This document shows positions 15,756-23,242 of a DNA stretch of 33,122 bases, piece by piece. The notes beneath the pieces were generated by a model. The model saw only the letters and a list, made by a program, of their open reading frames with translations, ran no database searches and was not told where the DNA came from. The position numbers and the translations under genes were made by a program. Positions within the stretch are counted from its first letter, which is position 1, and the number at the start of each line of letters is the position of its first letter. Origin of the DNA: Sphingomonas montana (GTDB lineage Bacteria; Pseudomonadota; Alphaproteobacteria; Sphingomonadales; Sphingomonadaceae); contig NZ_KV887142.1 of the NCBI RefSeq assembly GCF_001956315.1, positions 1 to 33,122 of the forward strand. The letters run 5' to 3'.

Positions 15756-16577
15756 ATGCCCTACATCAAGACGCAGGACGATACCGACCTTTACGTAAAG
15801 GACTGGGGCAGCGGCCGTCCCGTGATCCTCCTGCACGGCTGGCCGCTGACGGCCGACAGCTGGGACGATCAGGCGCTGGCACTGGCCAATGCCGGCCACC
15901 GCGTGATCTTCTACGACCGCCGCGGCTTCGGCCGTTCGTCGCAGCCCTGGACCGGCTACGACTATGATACGCTCGCCGACGACCTTGCGACGGTCATCGA
16001 ACGGACCGGCGCGCAGGACGCGACGCTGGTCGGTTTCTCGATGGGCGGCGGCGAAGTCGCCCGCTACATGTCGCGCCACGGTGGAAAGGGTATCGCGCAG
16101 GCCGCGCTGATCTCCTCGGTCGTGCCCTACATGCTGAAGGACGAAAGCAACCCGCACGGCGTCGACGGTTCGGTCTTCGACGGCATCAAGGACGGCATTC
16201 TTAAGGACCGGCCGAACTTCATGGCGACCTTCGCACAGGCCTTTTACGGCGTGGGCTGGATCTCGAGCCCGGTCAGCCAGGATGTGATCGACGATTTCTC
16301 GCGCCAGGCGCTGATGGCCGGGTTGAAGGGCACGCTCGATTGCGTCGATGCGTTCGGCCGCACCGATTTCCGCGCCGATCTGGCCGCGTTTGACGTACCG
16401 ACCCTGGTCTTGCACGGCACATCCGACAGCACGGTGCCGATCGACACGGCCGGCCGCGCCGCCGCCGCCGGCATCGCGCAGTCGCAGCTGATCGAATATT
16501 CCGGCGCACCGCACGGCCTGAACGTCACCGAAAAGGATCGTTTCACCACGGACTTGCTGGCGTTCGTGAAGGGCTGA
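15756..16577 (+). CDS. Chloroperoxidase/arylesterase-type alpha/beta hydrolase
   Basis: A 273-residue cofactor-free alpha/beta hydrolase of the non-haem chloroperoxidase group. The triad is Ser95 (GFSMGGGE), Asp224 (HGTSDSTVP) and His253 (GAPHGLNVTE). The oxyanion HGWPL motif is at residues 27-31 and the YDRRGFGRSSQP loop follows. Length and motifs match the family throughout. The ribosome binding site GCGGAG is eight bases before ATG 15756. In vivo these proteins usually act as esterases or perhydrolases; halogenation needs organic acid and peroxide. A hairpin 10 bases beyond the stop may end the transcript. Confidence 0.9.
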   Translation: MPYIKTQDDTDLYVKDWGSGRPVILLHGWPLTADSWDDQALALANAGHRVIFYDRRGFGRSSQPWTGYDYDTLADDLATVIERTGAQDATLVGFSMGGGEVARYMSRHGGKGIAQAALISSVVPYMLKDESNPHGVDGSVFDGIKDGILKDRPNFMATFAQAFYGVGWISSPVSQDVIDDFSRQALMAGLKGTLDCVDAFGRTDFRADLAAFDVPTLVLHGTSDSTVPIDTAGRAAAAGIAQSQLIEYSGAPHGLNVTEKDRFTTDLLAFVKG

Positions 16578-16587
16578 TCCGGTGATG

Positions 16588-16616
16588 CCGCCCCGGCGCA
16601 TGCGGTTCCGGGGCGG
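16588..16616. terminator. GC-rich hairpin after hydrolase gene, no T run
   Basis: A perfect nine-base stem, CCGCCCCGG (16588-16596) with CCGGGGCGG (16608-16616), loop of 11 bases. It lacks the T run of a classic terminator. Its place just downstream of a stop codon suggests a role in termination or mRNA 3'-end protection. Confidence 0.5.
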
Positions 16617-16661
16617 CCGCCCGATCCTATTCCAGCTATCCCCGCGGAAACCCCAACCGCC

Positions 16662-16690
16662 TTGCCCGCCCCCGCCCCGACCGCCTAAAG
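16662..16690 (+). promoter_or_regulatory. Promoter for a probable leaderless MFS-cysK transcript
   Basis: TTGCCC (16662-16667), 17 bases, CTAAAG (16685-16690). The expected transcription start, around 16697, falls next to the GTG at 16698, and no ribosome binding site precedes the gene. Confidence 0.5.
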
Positions 16691-16697
16691 CCGCGCG

Positions 16698-17996
16698 GTG
16701 ACCATGTCCCCCGCCCGTCCGCCGCACCCCCTCAGCTTCCCGGACTACCGCTCCTATCTGGTTGCGCGCTTTTCCAGCACGCTGGCGCAGAACGGCATGG
16801 TGGTGGTGATCGGCTGGCAGGTCTACGACATCGCCCGCCGCACAATGACGCCGAAGGAGGCTGCCTTTCAACTCGGTCTGATCGGCGTCGCGCAATTCCT
16901 GCCGCTGCTGCTGCTCACGCTGGTCGTCGGCTGGACGGCGGACCGCATCGACCGCCGCTGGATCGCGCGCGGCGCCGTCCTGCTGGAGGCGGGGTGCGCC
17001 GCCGCGCTCGCCGGGCTCGCCTGGACGGACGGCACCACCCTGCCCGCGCTGTTCGGCATCGCCGCGCTGCTCGGCGTGGCGCGCGCCTTTGCCGGCCCCG
17101 CGCTCGGCGCACTCGCGCCCAATCTCGTGCCGGCGGCATCGCTCCCCACCGCCATCGCGCTCGGCTCGATCGCGTGGCAGACGGGCGGCATCGTCGGCCC
17201 GGCGGCGGGTGGCTATCTCTACGCGTCCGGCCACTGGCTGCCGTTCGCGTGCGCGGCCGTGCTGTTCTTCCTCGCCTTCGTCGCGCTGATGACGATCGGG
17301 CCGATCCCGCGCACCGCGCTCGATCGTGGCGCCAATCCCTGGCGGCAGATGATCGACGGGCTGCGCTATGTCCGTCGCAACCGCATCGTGCTGGGCGCGA
17401 TCTCCCTCGACCTGTTCGCCGTCCTGCTCGGCGGCGCGACGGCGATGCTGCCGATCTACGCGCGTGACGTGCTGCATGTCGGGGCAGAGGGACTCGGCCA
17501 TCTTCGCGCGGCACCCGCATTCGGGGCCGCGGTGACCGCGCTCTGGTTCTCGTTCCGGCCGCTGCGCTCCAATGTCGGGGTCAAGATGCTTGTCGCGGTC
17601 GGCGTGTTCGGCGCGGCCACGGTCGTCTTCGGGCTGTCGCGCAATCTCGTCCTCTCGCTCGGCTGCCTGGCGCTCCTGGGCGTCGCGGACATGTTCTCGG
17701 TCTATGTCCGGCAGTCGCTGATCCAGTTGTCCACCCCCAACGAGATGCGCGGTCGGGTCGGCGCGGTGTCCTCGCTGTTCATCTCCGGATCGAACGAGCT
17801 GGGGGAGGCCGAGTCCGGCTTCCTCGCGGCACTGGTCGGTCCGGTCGCCGCGGTCGTTGCCGGCGGCGTCGGCGCGATGTTCGTCGCGCTGCTCTGGTCG
17901 CGCCTGTTCCCGGAACTGCGCGCCGCGCGTTCCTTCACGACACCGGCTCTACTCGACAACCCTACCCTTGCCCCGGCTCAGGAGACGAAATCATGA
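16698..17996 (+). CDS. MFS exporter, EntS-like
   Basis: A 432-residue major-facilitator protein with about 12 membrane spans. The [18 protein letters not shown] loop between spans 2 and 3 is the MFS motif region, and the overall pattern (short N-terminus with [20 protein letters not shown], long proline-poor helices) resembles the EntS/MFS_3 exporter group. The start is GTG 16698 or ATG 16704; the first fits a leaderless mRNA. The stop TGA overlaps the ATG of cysK as ATGA, so the two are translated together. It may export cysteine, a related thiol or a siderophore-like molecule; the link to cysteine is inferred only from the overlap. Confidence 0.85.
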   Translation: MTMSPARPPHPLSFPDYRSYLVARFSSTLAQNGMVVVIGWQVYDIARRTMTPKEAAFQLGLIGVAQFLPLLLLTLVVGWTADRIDRRWIARGAVLLEAGCAAALAGLAWTDGTTLPALFGIAALLGVARAFAGPALGALAPNLVPAASLPTAIALGSIAWQTGGIVGPAAGGYLYASGHWLPFACAAVLFFLAFVALMTIGPIPRTALDRGANPWRQMIDGLRYVRRNRIVLGAISLDLFAVLLGGATAMLPIYARDVLHVGAEGLGHLRAAPAFGAAVTALWFSFRPLRSNVGVKMLVAVGVFGAATVVFGLSRNLVLSLGCLALLGVADMFSVYVRQSLIQLSTPNEMRGRVGAVSSLFISGSNELGEAESGFLAALVGPVAAVVAGGVGAMFVALLWSRLFPELRAARSFTTPALLDNPTLAPAQETKS

Positions 17997-18913
17997 TCGC
18001 CGACAGCATCCTATCGACCATCGGCCGCACGCCGCACGTCCGCGTCGCCCGGCTGTTCCCCGACGCGCAGGTCTGGATCAAGTCCGAACGGTCCAACCCG
18101 GGCGGATCGATCAAGGATCGCATCGCGCTGGCGATGATCGAGGCGGCGGAGGCAGACGGCCGTCTGAAGCCCGGCGGCACGATCGTCGAACCGACCAGCG
18201 GCAATACCGGCATCGGTCTTGCCATGGTCGCCGCGGTCAAGGGTTACACGCTCGTCCTTGTCATGCCCGAATCGATGTCGATCGAACGCCGCCGGCTGAT
18301 GCTGGCCTATGGCGCGACGTTCGACCTGACGCCCAAGGAGAAGGGGATGAAGGGCGCCATCGAACGCGCGCTCGAAATCGTCGCCGAAACACCGAACAGC
18401 TGGATGCCGCAACAGTTCGACAATACCGCGAACATCGCGGTCCATGTCGCGACCACGGCCGAGGAAATCCTCGCCGACTTCGCCGACACGCCGATCGATG
18501 CGCTCATCACCGGGGTCGGCACCGGGGGCCATATTACCGGCGTCGCGCAGGTGCTGCGCAAGGTCTGGCCCGATCTTCAGGTGTTCGCGGTCGAGCCGAC
18601 CCTGTCCCCCGTCATCTCCGGCGGGCAACCCGGCCCCCACGCGATCCAGGGCATCGGCGCGGGCTTCATCCCGTCCAACCTCCATACCGATCTGCTGACC
18701 GGCGTGATCCAGGTCGATCCCGCCGCGGCAAAGGCCATGGCGCTGCGCTCCGCGCGGGAAGAAGGCATGCTGGTCGGCATCTCGTCCGGCGCGACGCTGG
18801 CCGCCATCGCGCAGAAACTGCCCGATCTCGCGCCCGATGCCCGCGTTCTTGGCTTCAACTACGACACCGGCGAACGCTACCTGTCGGTCCCGGACTTCCT
18901 GCCCGAACATTGA
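17993..18913 (+). CDS. cysK: Cysteine synthase (O-acetylserine sulfhydrylase)
   Basis: A 306-residue PLP enzyme that makes cysteine from O-acetylserine and sulfide. The PLP lysine is Lys41 in NPGGSIKDR, the substrate loop TSGNTG is at residues 68-73, the phosphate-binding GVGTGGH loop is at about 177, and the C-terminal GISSGAT holds the serine that contacts the pyridine ring. Length matches CysK rather than CBS-type enzymes. AGGAGA lies ahead of the ATG, which overlaps the MFS gene stop. A strong palindrome follows 45 bases after the stop, between this gene and the convergent lyase gene. Confidence 0.93.
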   Translation: MIADSILSTIGRTPHVRVARLFPDAQVWIKSERSNPGGSIKDRIALAMIEAAEADGRLKPGGTIVEPTSGNTGIGLAMVAAVKGYTLVLVMPESMSIERRRLMLAYGATFDLTPKEKGMKGAIERALEIVAETPNSWMPQQFDNTANIAVHVATTAEEILADFADTPIDALITGVGTGGHITGVAQVLRKVWPDLQVFAVEPTLSPVISGGQPGPHAIQGIGAGFIPSNLHTDLLTGVIQVDPAAAKAMALRSAREEGMLVGISSGATLAAIAQKLPDLAPDARVLGFNYDTGERYLSVPDFLPEH

Positions 18914-18958
18914 TACAGGCGCCGTCCTAGGCCGGATCGATCCTTCTGTCCGCCAGAC

Positions 18959-18988
18959 GCATCATCCCGGTGAAAGCCGGGATGATGC
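18959..18988. repeat. REP-like palindrome between convergent genes
   Basis: A perfect 12-base stem, GCATCATCCCGG and CCGGGATGATGC, around a TGAAAG loop. It sits between the converging cysK and lyase genes, where it may also serve as a two-way terminator. Same loop and core as the left half of the composite at 28513. Confidence 0.8.
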
Positions 18989-19024
18989 GGGCGGTGACAG
19001 GATCTGATCGAAACCGACTTCGGG

Positions 19025-19903
19025 TCAGTTCCGCGACGGCGGTTCGGCGGCCCGCACCCCACGCGTCGCCAGCATGGCCACCAGGTCGAGCAACGCGCGC
19101 GCTTCCTCTAGGTGCAGCCGCTCCACCATCCGCCCCTCGACGCGGATCGCGCCCTTGCCCGCATGATCGGCCATGTCGAACGCCGCCACCACCGTGCGCG
19201 CCCATTCCACCTCGATCGCAGACGGGCTGAACCCGATGTTGCAGGCCCCGATCTGCGTTGGGTGTATCAACGTCTTGCCCTCGAACCCGAACATCGCGCC
19301 CTGCGCGCATTCCCGCGCGAACCCCTCCGCATCGTCGATCGCGTTGTACACGCCGTCCAGCGCGACCAGACCATGTGCGCGCGCCGCCGCCACGGCCATC
19401 GCCAGCACGCCCAGGAACACCGTCCGGTCGTCGTCCACGCGCGCGCGCATCTCCTTGGCAAGGTCGTTCGTGCCCAGCACGAGTGCATCCAGCCCCGGCG
19501 CGGACGCGATCGCGTCCAGCCGCAAGACCGACCGCGCCGTCTCCACCATCGCCCAAAGGCCCGTTCCGTCCGGCACGTGTGCGCGATATGTCGCGACGTC
19601 GTCCGCCCCGTCCACCTTGGGCACCAGCACCGCATCGGGCATGGCGGCCGCCAGCGCGGCCAGGTCGTCCGCGCCCCACGGCGTCGTCAGTCCGTTCACC
19701 CGCACCACCAGTTCGCGCGTGCCGAACCCGCCCTCATGGACCGCCGCCACCGCCCGCGCGCGCGCAGTGGCCTTGGCGTCGGGGGCGACCGAATCCTCCA
19801 GGTCTAGGATCACGACGTCGCACGGCAACCCGCGCGCCTTCTCGATCGCGCGCGCGTTGGACGCCGGCAGGTACAGCGCACTGCGTCGGGGGCGGACGAT
19901 CAT
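19025..19903 (-). CDS. CitE-like acyl-CoA lyase (HpcH/HpaI family)
   Basis: A 292-residue TIM-barrel protein of the HpcH/HpaI aldolase/citrate lyase beta family. The N-terminus RPRRSALYLPASNARAIEKA and VILDLEDSVAPDAK are diagnostic; the latter and the Glu in WAMVETARSV bind Mg. VRVNGLTTPWG holds the catalytic Arg, and KTLIHPTQI is the C-terminal family motif. Relatives cleave malyl-CoA, methylmalyl-CoA or citramalyl-CoA, or hydrolyse malyl-CoA. I start at ATG 19903, with GAGG seven bases upstream; another ATG at 19918 has no such site. Substrate cannot be fixed from sequence. Confidence 0.87.
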   Translation of the reverse strand: MIVRPRRSALYLPASNARAIEKARGLPCDVVILDLEDSVAPDAKATARARAVAAVHEGGFGTRELVVRVNGLTTPWGADDLAALAAAMPDAVLVPKVDGADDVATYRAHVPDGTGLWAMVETARSVLRLDAIASAPGLDALVLGTNDLAKEMRARVDDDRTVFLGVLAMAVAAARAHGLVALDGVYNAIDDAEGFARECAQGAMFGFEGKTLIHPTQIGACNIGFSPSAIEVEWARTVVAAFDMADHAGKGAIRVEGRMVERLHLEEARALLDLVAMLATRGVRAAEPPSRN

Positions 19904-19996
19904 CGTGGGGCCTCGCATGTTGGACTGCCATGGCCTAACCCGGCGGTCGCGACGCGGCAATCCGCCACCGTCCGCACCGCGGTATCCATTCTGCCG

Positions 19997-20887
19997 ATGA
20001 TTCCCCGTCGCTTCACCCGTTTTGCCGCGTTCGACTGGTCGGGCCGGGCCGTCCCGCGTCCGCCCGGCATCACGCTCGCCACCTGCGCGGCGGGCCATGC
20101 CGCCCCCATCCTGGTCGCACCCGATCGTGGCTGGTCGCGCCCCGCCGCGCTCGACTGGCTGATCGAGCAGGCGGACGCCGGCACAGACATGCTGATCGGC
20201 ATCGATTTCTCGCCCGCGCTGCCCCACGCCGATCGCGGCGAGTACTTCCCCGACTGGTCCGAAAGCCCCGCCGATGCGCGCGCACTCTGGGCGCTGGTCG
20301 ACCGTCTGTGCGCCGCCGAACCGCATCTGTCCGCCTCCACCTTCGTCGAACATGTCGAGACCGCGCGCCATTTCCGCCATGCGTCCGGCGGCACCATCCT
20401 GCGCGGCGACCGGTTCGAAGGCAGCATGGGCCGGCTTCGGGTCGCCGAACGCCGCTGTCGCGAAATGAAGCGCGGCAATGCGGTCAGTTGCTTCAACCTG
20501 ATCGGCGCGTCGCAGGTCGGCAAATCCAGCCTGACCGGCATGCGGCTGCTCCATGCGCTCGCCGGGCGCGTACCGATCTGGCCGTTCGATCCGGTCCCCG
20601 CGCGCGGCCCGCTGATCGTCGAGATCTACACCACCATCGCCGCCCGCGCGGCCGGCGTCACCGGCAGCCGCAGCAAGCTGCGCGACGGCCCGACGCTCGA
20701 TGCCGCGCTGCACGCCCTTGCCACCCGCCCCCACGCCGTCCTGCCGCGCTATGACGATCACGCGACCGACGCGCTGCTCGGCGCCGCCTGGCTCCGCCAC
20801 GTCGCGGCCGATCCCGCGCTCTGGGCACCCACCGGCCTGGACGCCGCACTATCCGCCACCGAAGGCTGGACCTTCGGCATCCCCTGA
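19997..20887 (+). CDS. DUF429-like hypothetical protein
   Basis: A 296-residue protein with features of the RNase H-like DUF429 group: an N-terminal FAAFDWSG acidic strand, a second acid in LIGIDFSPAL (about residue 75), and a C-terminal DDHATDALLGAAWLR helix (about 255). Between them a VSCFNLIGASQVGKSS segment resembles a phosphate-binding loop but lies in the wrong context for a P-loop NTPase. If the three acidic motifs come together it could be a metal-dependent nuclease or phosphotransferase. No ribosome binding site is visible at ATG 19997. It is divergent from the lyase gene and precedes tRNA-Thr. No function is established. Confidence 0.7.
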   Translation: MIPRRFTRFAAFDWSGRAVPRPPGITLATCAAGHAAPILVAPDRGWSRPAALDWLIEQADAGTDMLIGIDFSPALPHADRGEYFPDWSESPADARALWALVDRLCAAEPHLSASTFVEHVETARHFRHASGGTILRGDRFEGSMGRLRVAERRCREMKRGNAVSCFNLIGASQVGKSSLTGMRLLHALAGRVPIWPFDPVPARGPLIVEIYTTIAARAAGVTGSRSKLRDGPTLDAALHALATRPHAVLPRYDDHATDALLGAAWLRHVAADPALWAPTGLDAALSATEGWTFGIP

Positions 20888-20920
20888 CCCGCCCGGATCG
20901 CCGCCACCTCGCGCACCCTC

Positions 20921-20949
20921 TTGCCCCCGCCGTGCGCGCAAGGCATGGA
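20921..20949 (+). promoter_or_regulatory. Possible tRNA-Thr promoter
   Basis: TTGCCC (20921-20926), 17 bases, then CATGGA (20944-20949), placing transcription start a few bases before the tRNA. The -10 is weak. Confidence 0.4.
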
Positions 20950-20958
20950 TGCCCGGTC

Positions 20959-21034
20959 GCCGGGTTAGCTCAGCTGGTAGAGCAACCGCCTTGTAAGCGG
21001 TAGGTCGTCGGTTCGAGTCCGACACTCGGCACCA
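20959..21034 (+). tRNA. tRNA-Thr (anticodon TGT)
   Basis: A 76-base tRNA with encoded CCA. The acceptor stem GCCGGGT pairs with ACTCGGC, the D-arm contains AGCTCAGCTGGTAGAGC, the anticodon stem ACCGC/GCGGT encloses the loop CTTGTAA (anticodon TGT, reading ACA), and the T-arm has GTTCGAGTCC. All cloverleaf elements are intact. Nearby direct repeats at 21099 raise a small chance that this has been an integration site. Confidence 0.96.
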
Positions 21035-21147
21035 CGCACACCTCAAGGGATCAAGCTCCCCTAGAAAACGGCCGAACACCCGGGCTTTGACGTTCGCTAC
21101 GGTACATGGCGACGGTACAAGTGCCGGGAACGGTGTTTGCAGTACGT

Positions 21148-21561
21148 TCAGCCCGCAAAACCCTCCATCGCGGCCAGCGTCTCCGCGCTCAGATGATGTT
21201 CCAGTCCCTCGGCGTCCAGCTCCGCCACCGCGCGGGACACGCCCAGCCGCAGCAGGAACGCGACCACGATGTCGTGTCGGGCGCGCGATGCCTCGGCCAT
21301 CGCGGTCCCGGCCGCGGTCAGGCACAGCGATCGGTACGGCCGATCCTCGACCAGCCCGTCGCGTTTCAGCCGCGCCAGCGTGTTCGCCACCGTCGCGGTC
21401 GTCACGCCGAACCGTTCGGCCAGGTCCACCACGCGCGCCACGCCACGCGCCGCCACCAGATCGGCGATCAGCTCGACATAATCCTGCTGCACTTCGCTGC
21501 GGTGCGCTTCCCGCACCTTGATGAACCGGCGGGCCTGCTCGCCGGGGTCCGGTAACGTCAT
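21148..21561 (-). CDS. mntR: Manganese-responsive repressor, DtxR family
   Basis: A 137-residue regulator that binds DNA when loaded with Mn(II). It has the winged-helix domain (about residues 18-70; VVDLAERFGVTTATVANTLARLKRDGLV is the recognition part) and the metal-binding dimerisation domain with RARHDIVVAFLL and the DAEGLEHHLS motif, whose Glu and His residues ligate metal. It lacks the SH3 domain of DtxR itself, as MntR does. ATG 21561 has GGAGG six bases upstream; the frame can be extended to 21591 without benefit. It is divergent from mntH with operator half-sites between. Confidence 0.92.
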   Translation of the reverse strand: MTLPDPGEQARRFIKVREAHRSEVQQDYVELIADLVAARGVARVVDLAERFGVTTATVANTLARLKRDGLVEDRPYRSLCLTAAGTAMAEASRARHDIVVAFLLRLGVSRAVAELDAEGLEHHLSAETLAAMEGFAG

Positions 21562-21597
21562 CGCTCGCCTCCGTCCGCCCTCCTGCCACAATCGGAT

Positions 21598-21623
21598 GGC
21601 TAAGCAAAGTTAGCCTTGGCTAA
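21598..21623. promoter_or_regulatory. MntR box and extra half-sites
   Basis: TTAGCCTTGGCTAA (21610-21623) is a palindrome with six-base arms, and GGCTAA (21598-21603) is an extra half-site in inverted order with respect to TTAGCC at 21610. Another near copy, GCCTAA, lies at 21636-21641 on the mntH -10. The main palindrome covers the mntH -35 TTGGCT (21616-21621), so MntR binding should block mntH transcription. Confidence 0.75.
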
Positions 21624-21644
21624 ACCCTGAAGATTGCCTAACAG
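21616..21644 (+). promoter_or_regulatory. mntH promoter
   Basis: TTGGCT (21616-21621), 17 bases, TAACAG (21639-21644), overlapping the MntR palindrome. It leads to a short untranslated leader and the ribosome binding site GGGAGA ahead of ATG 21668. Confidence 0.6.
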
Positions 21645-21667
21645 GTGCGAAACAGGGAGACGTCGTC

Positions 21668-23038
21668 ATGCAGGACGATCACCAGCCGATGACACCGGGC
21701 GCCGGCCACGCGCCGGCCGATCCGCCAGCGCCCGACCGCCAGCGCACGCCCAGCCTTCCTGAATCGTTTCGCAGCATCTCTGTTCCGGGCGGCGCGCGTT
21801 TCTGGCGGAAACTCGCGGCCTTCTCCGGCCCCGGCTACCTCGTCGCGGTCGGCTATATGGATCCGGGCAACTGGGCGACCGACCTCGCCGGCGGGTCGCA
21901 GTTCGGCTACACCCTGCTCTCGGTCATCCTGCTGTCGAACGTCATGGCGATCCTTCTGCAATCGCTCGCCGCGAAGCTCGGCATCGTCACCGGTCGCGAT
22001 CTCGCCCAGGCCTGTCGGGACAGCTACAGCCGCCCGGTCGGCATCCTGCTCTGGATCCTGTGCGAGCTGGCGATCGTGGCGTGCGACCTGGCGGAGGTGA
22101 TCGGCACCGCGATCGCGCTGCAACTGCTGTTCGGGCTGCCGCTGGTGTGGGGCATCTGCCTGACCGCGTTCGACGTGCTGCTGATCCTGCTGCTGCAACA
22201 GCGCGGATTCCGCATGCTGGAAGCGTTCATCATCACGCTGCTCGTGGTGATCGCGGGCTGCTTCATCATCGAACTGGCACTGTCGCGGCCGGAACTGTCC
22301 GCGGTGCTGGCCGGCTTCATCCCCTCGACGCAGGTCGTTACCAACCCGGCGATGCTGTATATCGCGATTGGCATCATCGGGGCTACGGTCATGCCCCACA
22401 ACCTGTACCTGCACAGTTCGATCGTGCAGACCCGCGCCTTCGACACCGATGCCCGCGGCAAGCGGGAGGCGGTGCGCTTCGCCACGATCGACAGCACGAT
22501 CGCGCTGATGCTCGCGCTGTTCATCAACGCTGCGATCCTGATCCTGGCCGCCTCCGCCTTTCACGTCGGCGGGCGTACCGACGTGGCGGAGATCCAGGAT
22601 GCGTACCAGCTGCTCGCCCCCACGCTGGGGGCGGCGGCGGCCAGCACGCTGTTCGCCGTGGCGCTGCTCGCGTCAGGCCAGAACAGCACCGTCACCGCGA
22701 CACTGGCCGGGCAGATCGTGATGGAAGGGTTCCTTCACGTGCGGCTCCGCCCCTGGGTCCGCCGGCTCATCACTCGCATGCTCGCCATCGTCCCCGCGGT
22801 GGGCGTGGCGGTCGTCTACGGGGAACAGGGCACCGCCCGCCTGCTCGTGCTCAGCCAGGTCGTGCTCAGCATGCAGCTGCCCTTCGCGGTTATCCCGCTG
22901 GTCAGCTTCACCGGCAACCGCGCACGCATGGGCGAATTCGCCAACCCGCTCTGGCTGAAGATCGCCGCCTGGACGATCGCGGCGATCATCGTCGGCCTGA
23001 ACGTGAAGCTGCTGCTGGGTGTTGCCGGCATCTGGTGA
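21668..23038 (+). CDS. mntH: Nramp family Mn(II)/H+ symporter
   Basis: A 456-residue inner-membrane metal importer with about 11 spans. The two metal-binding unwound helices are visible: TM1 [11 protein letters not shown] and TM6 [37 protein letters not shown] is the conserved transport-signature region. The start ATG follows GGGAGA. It is divergent from mntR and its promoter overlaps the MntR palindrome, so it should be off in manganese-replete cells. A composite repeat follows the stop after about 70 bases. Confidence 0.95.
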   Translation: MQDDHQPMTPGAGHAPADPPAPDRQRTPSLPESFRSISVPGGARFWRKLAAFSGPGYLVAVGYMDPGNWATDLAGGSQFGYTLLSVILLSNVMAILLQSLAAKLGIVTGRDLAQACRDSYSRPVGILLWILCELAIVACDLAEVIGTAIALQLLFGLPLVWGICLTAFDVLLILLLQQRGFRMLEAFIITLLVVIAGCFIIELALSRPELSAVLAGFIPSTQVVTNPAMLYIAIGIIGATVMPHNLYLHSSIVQTRAFDTDARGKREAVRFATIDSTIALMLALFINAAILILAASAFHVGGRTDVAEIQDAYQLLAPTLGAAAASTLFAVALLASGQNSTVTATLAGQIVMEGFLHVRLRPWVRRLITRMLAIVPAVGVAVVYGEQGTARLLVLSQVVLSMQLPFAVIPLVSFTGNRARMGEFANPLWLKIAAWTIAAIIVGLNVKLLLGVAGIW

Positions 23039-23105
23039 TCGAGTGACGGTAAAGGCGGCTCCACCGACGGAAGCCGAGAGGTCCCCAGGCCGTACCCAAA
23101 AGACC

Positions 23106-23196
23106 GTCGTCCCAGCGGACGCTGGGATCCATTATCACTCCGTCCGAACCCTGTCCGCGCGTAGTGATAATGGATCCTGACGTCCGTCAGGATGAC
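23106..23196. repeat. Composite palindromic element, about 91 bp
   Basis: Two palindromes joined by a longer inverted repeat. The left unit has CCCAGC-GGAC-GCTGGG (23111-23126), the right CCTGAC-GTCC-GTCAGG (23176-23191). Between them, GGATCCATTATCACT (23125-23139) is the exact inverse of AGTGATAATGGATCC (23163-23177) around 23 bases. The outer ends are GTCGTCC and GGATGAC. It lies between mntH and the isocitrate lyase stop. The layout resembles REP pairs in other bacteria. Confidence 0.75.
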
Positions 23197-23242
23197 GGTG
23201 ATTGGGTCAGCGCGATACGCCGTCCCGGTAAGCGAGTCCCCC

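Noticed and set aside
13860-17501. Antisense open frame of 1213 codons across four genes
   Set aside because: It runs opposite selO, astD, the hydrolase and the MFS gene and has the composition of a shadow frame.
19904-20800. Long N-terminal extension of the CitE-like lyase (to 591 residues)
   Set aside because: The extension lies opposite the DUF429-like gene; the family N-terminus and a ribosome binding site are at 19903.
20849-21607. Minus-strand ORF including the peptide SDSNRRPTAYKAVALPAEL
   Set aside because: This part is a translation of the antisense of tRNA-Thr, a well-known false protein.
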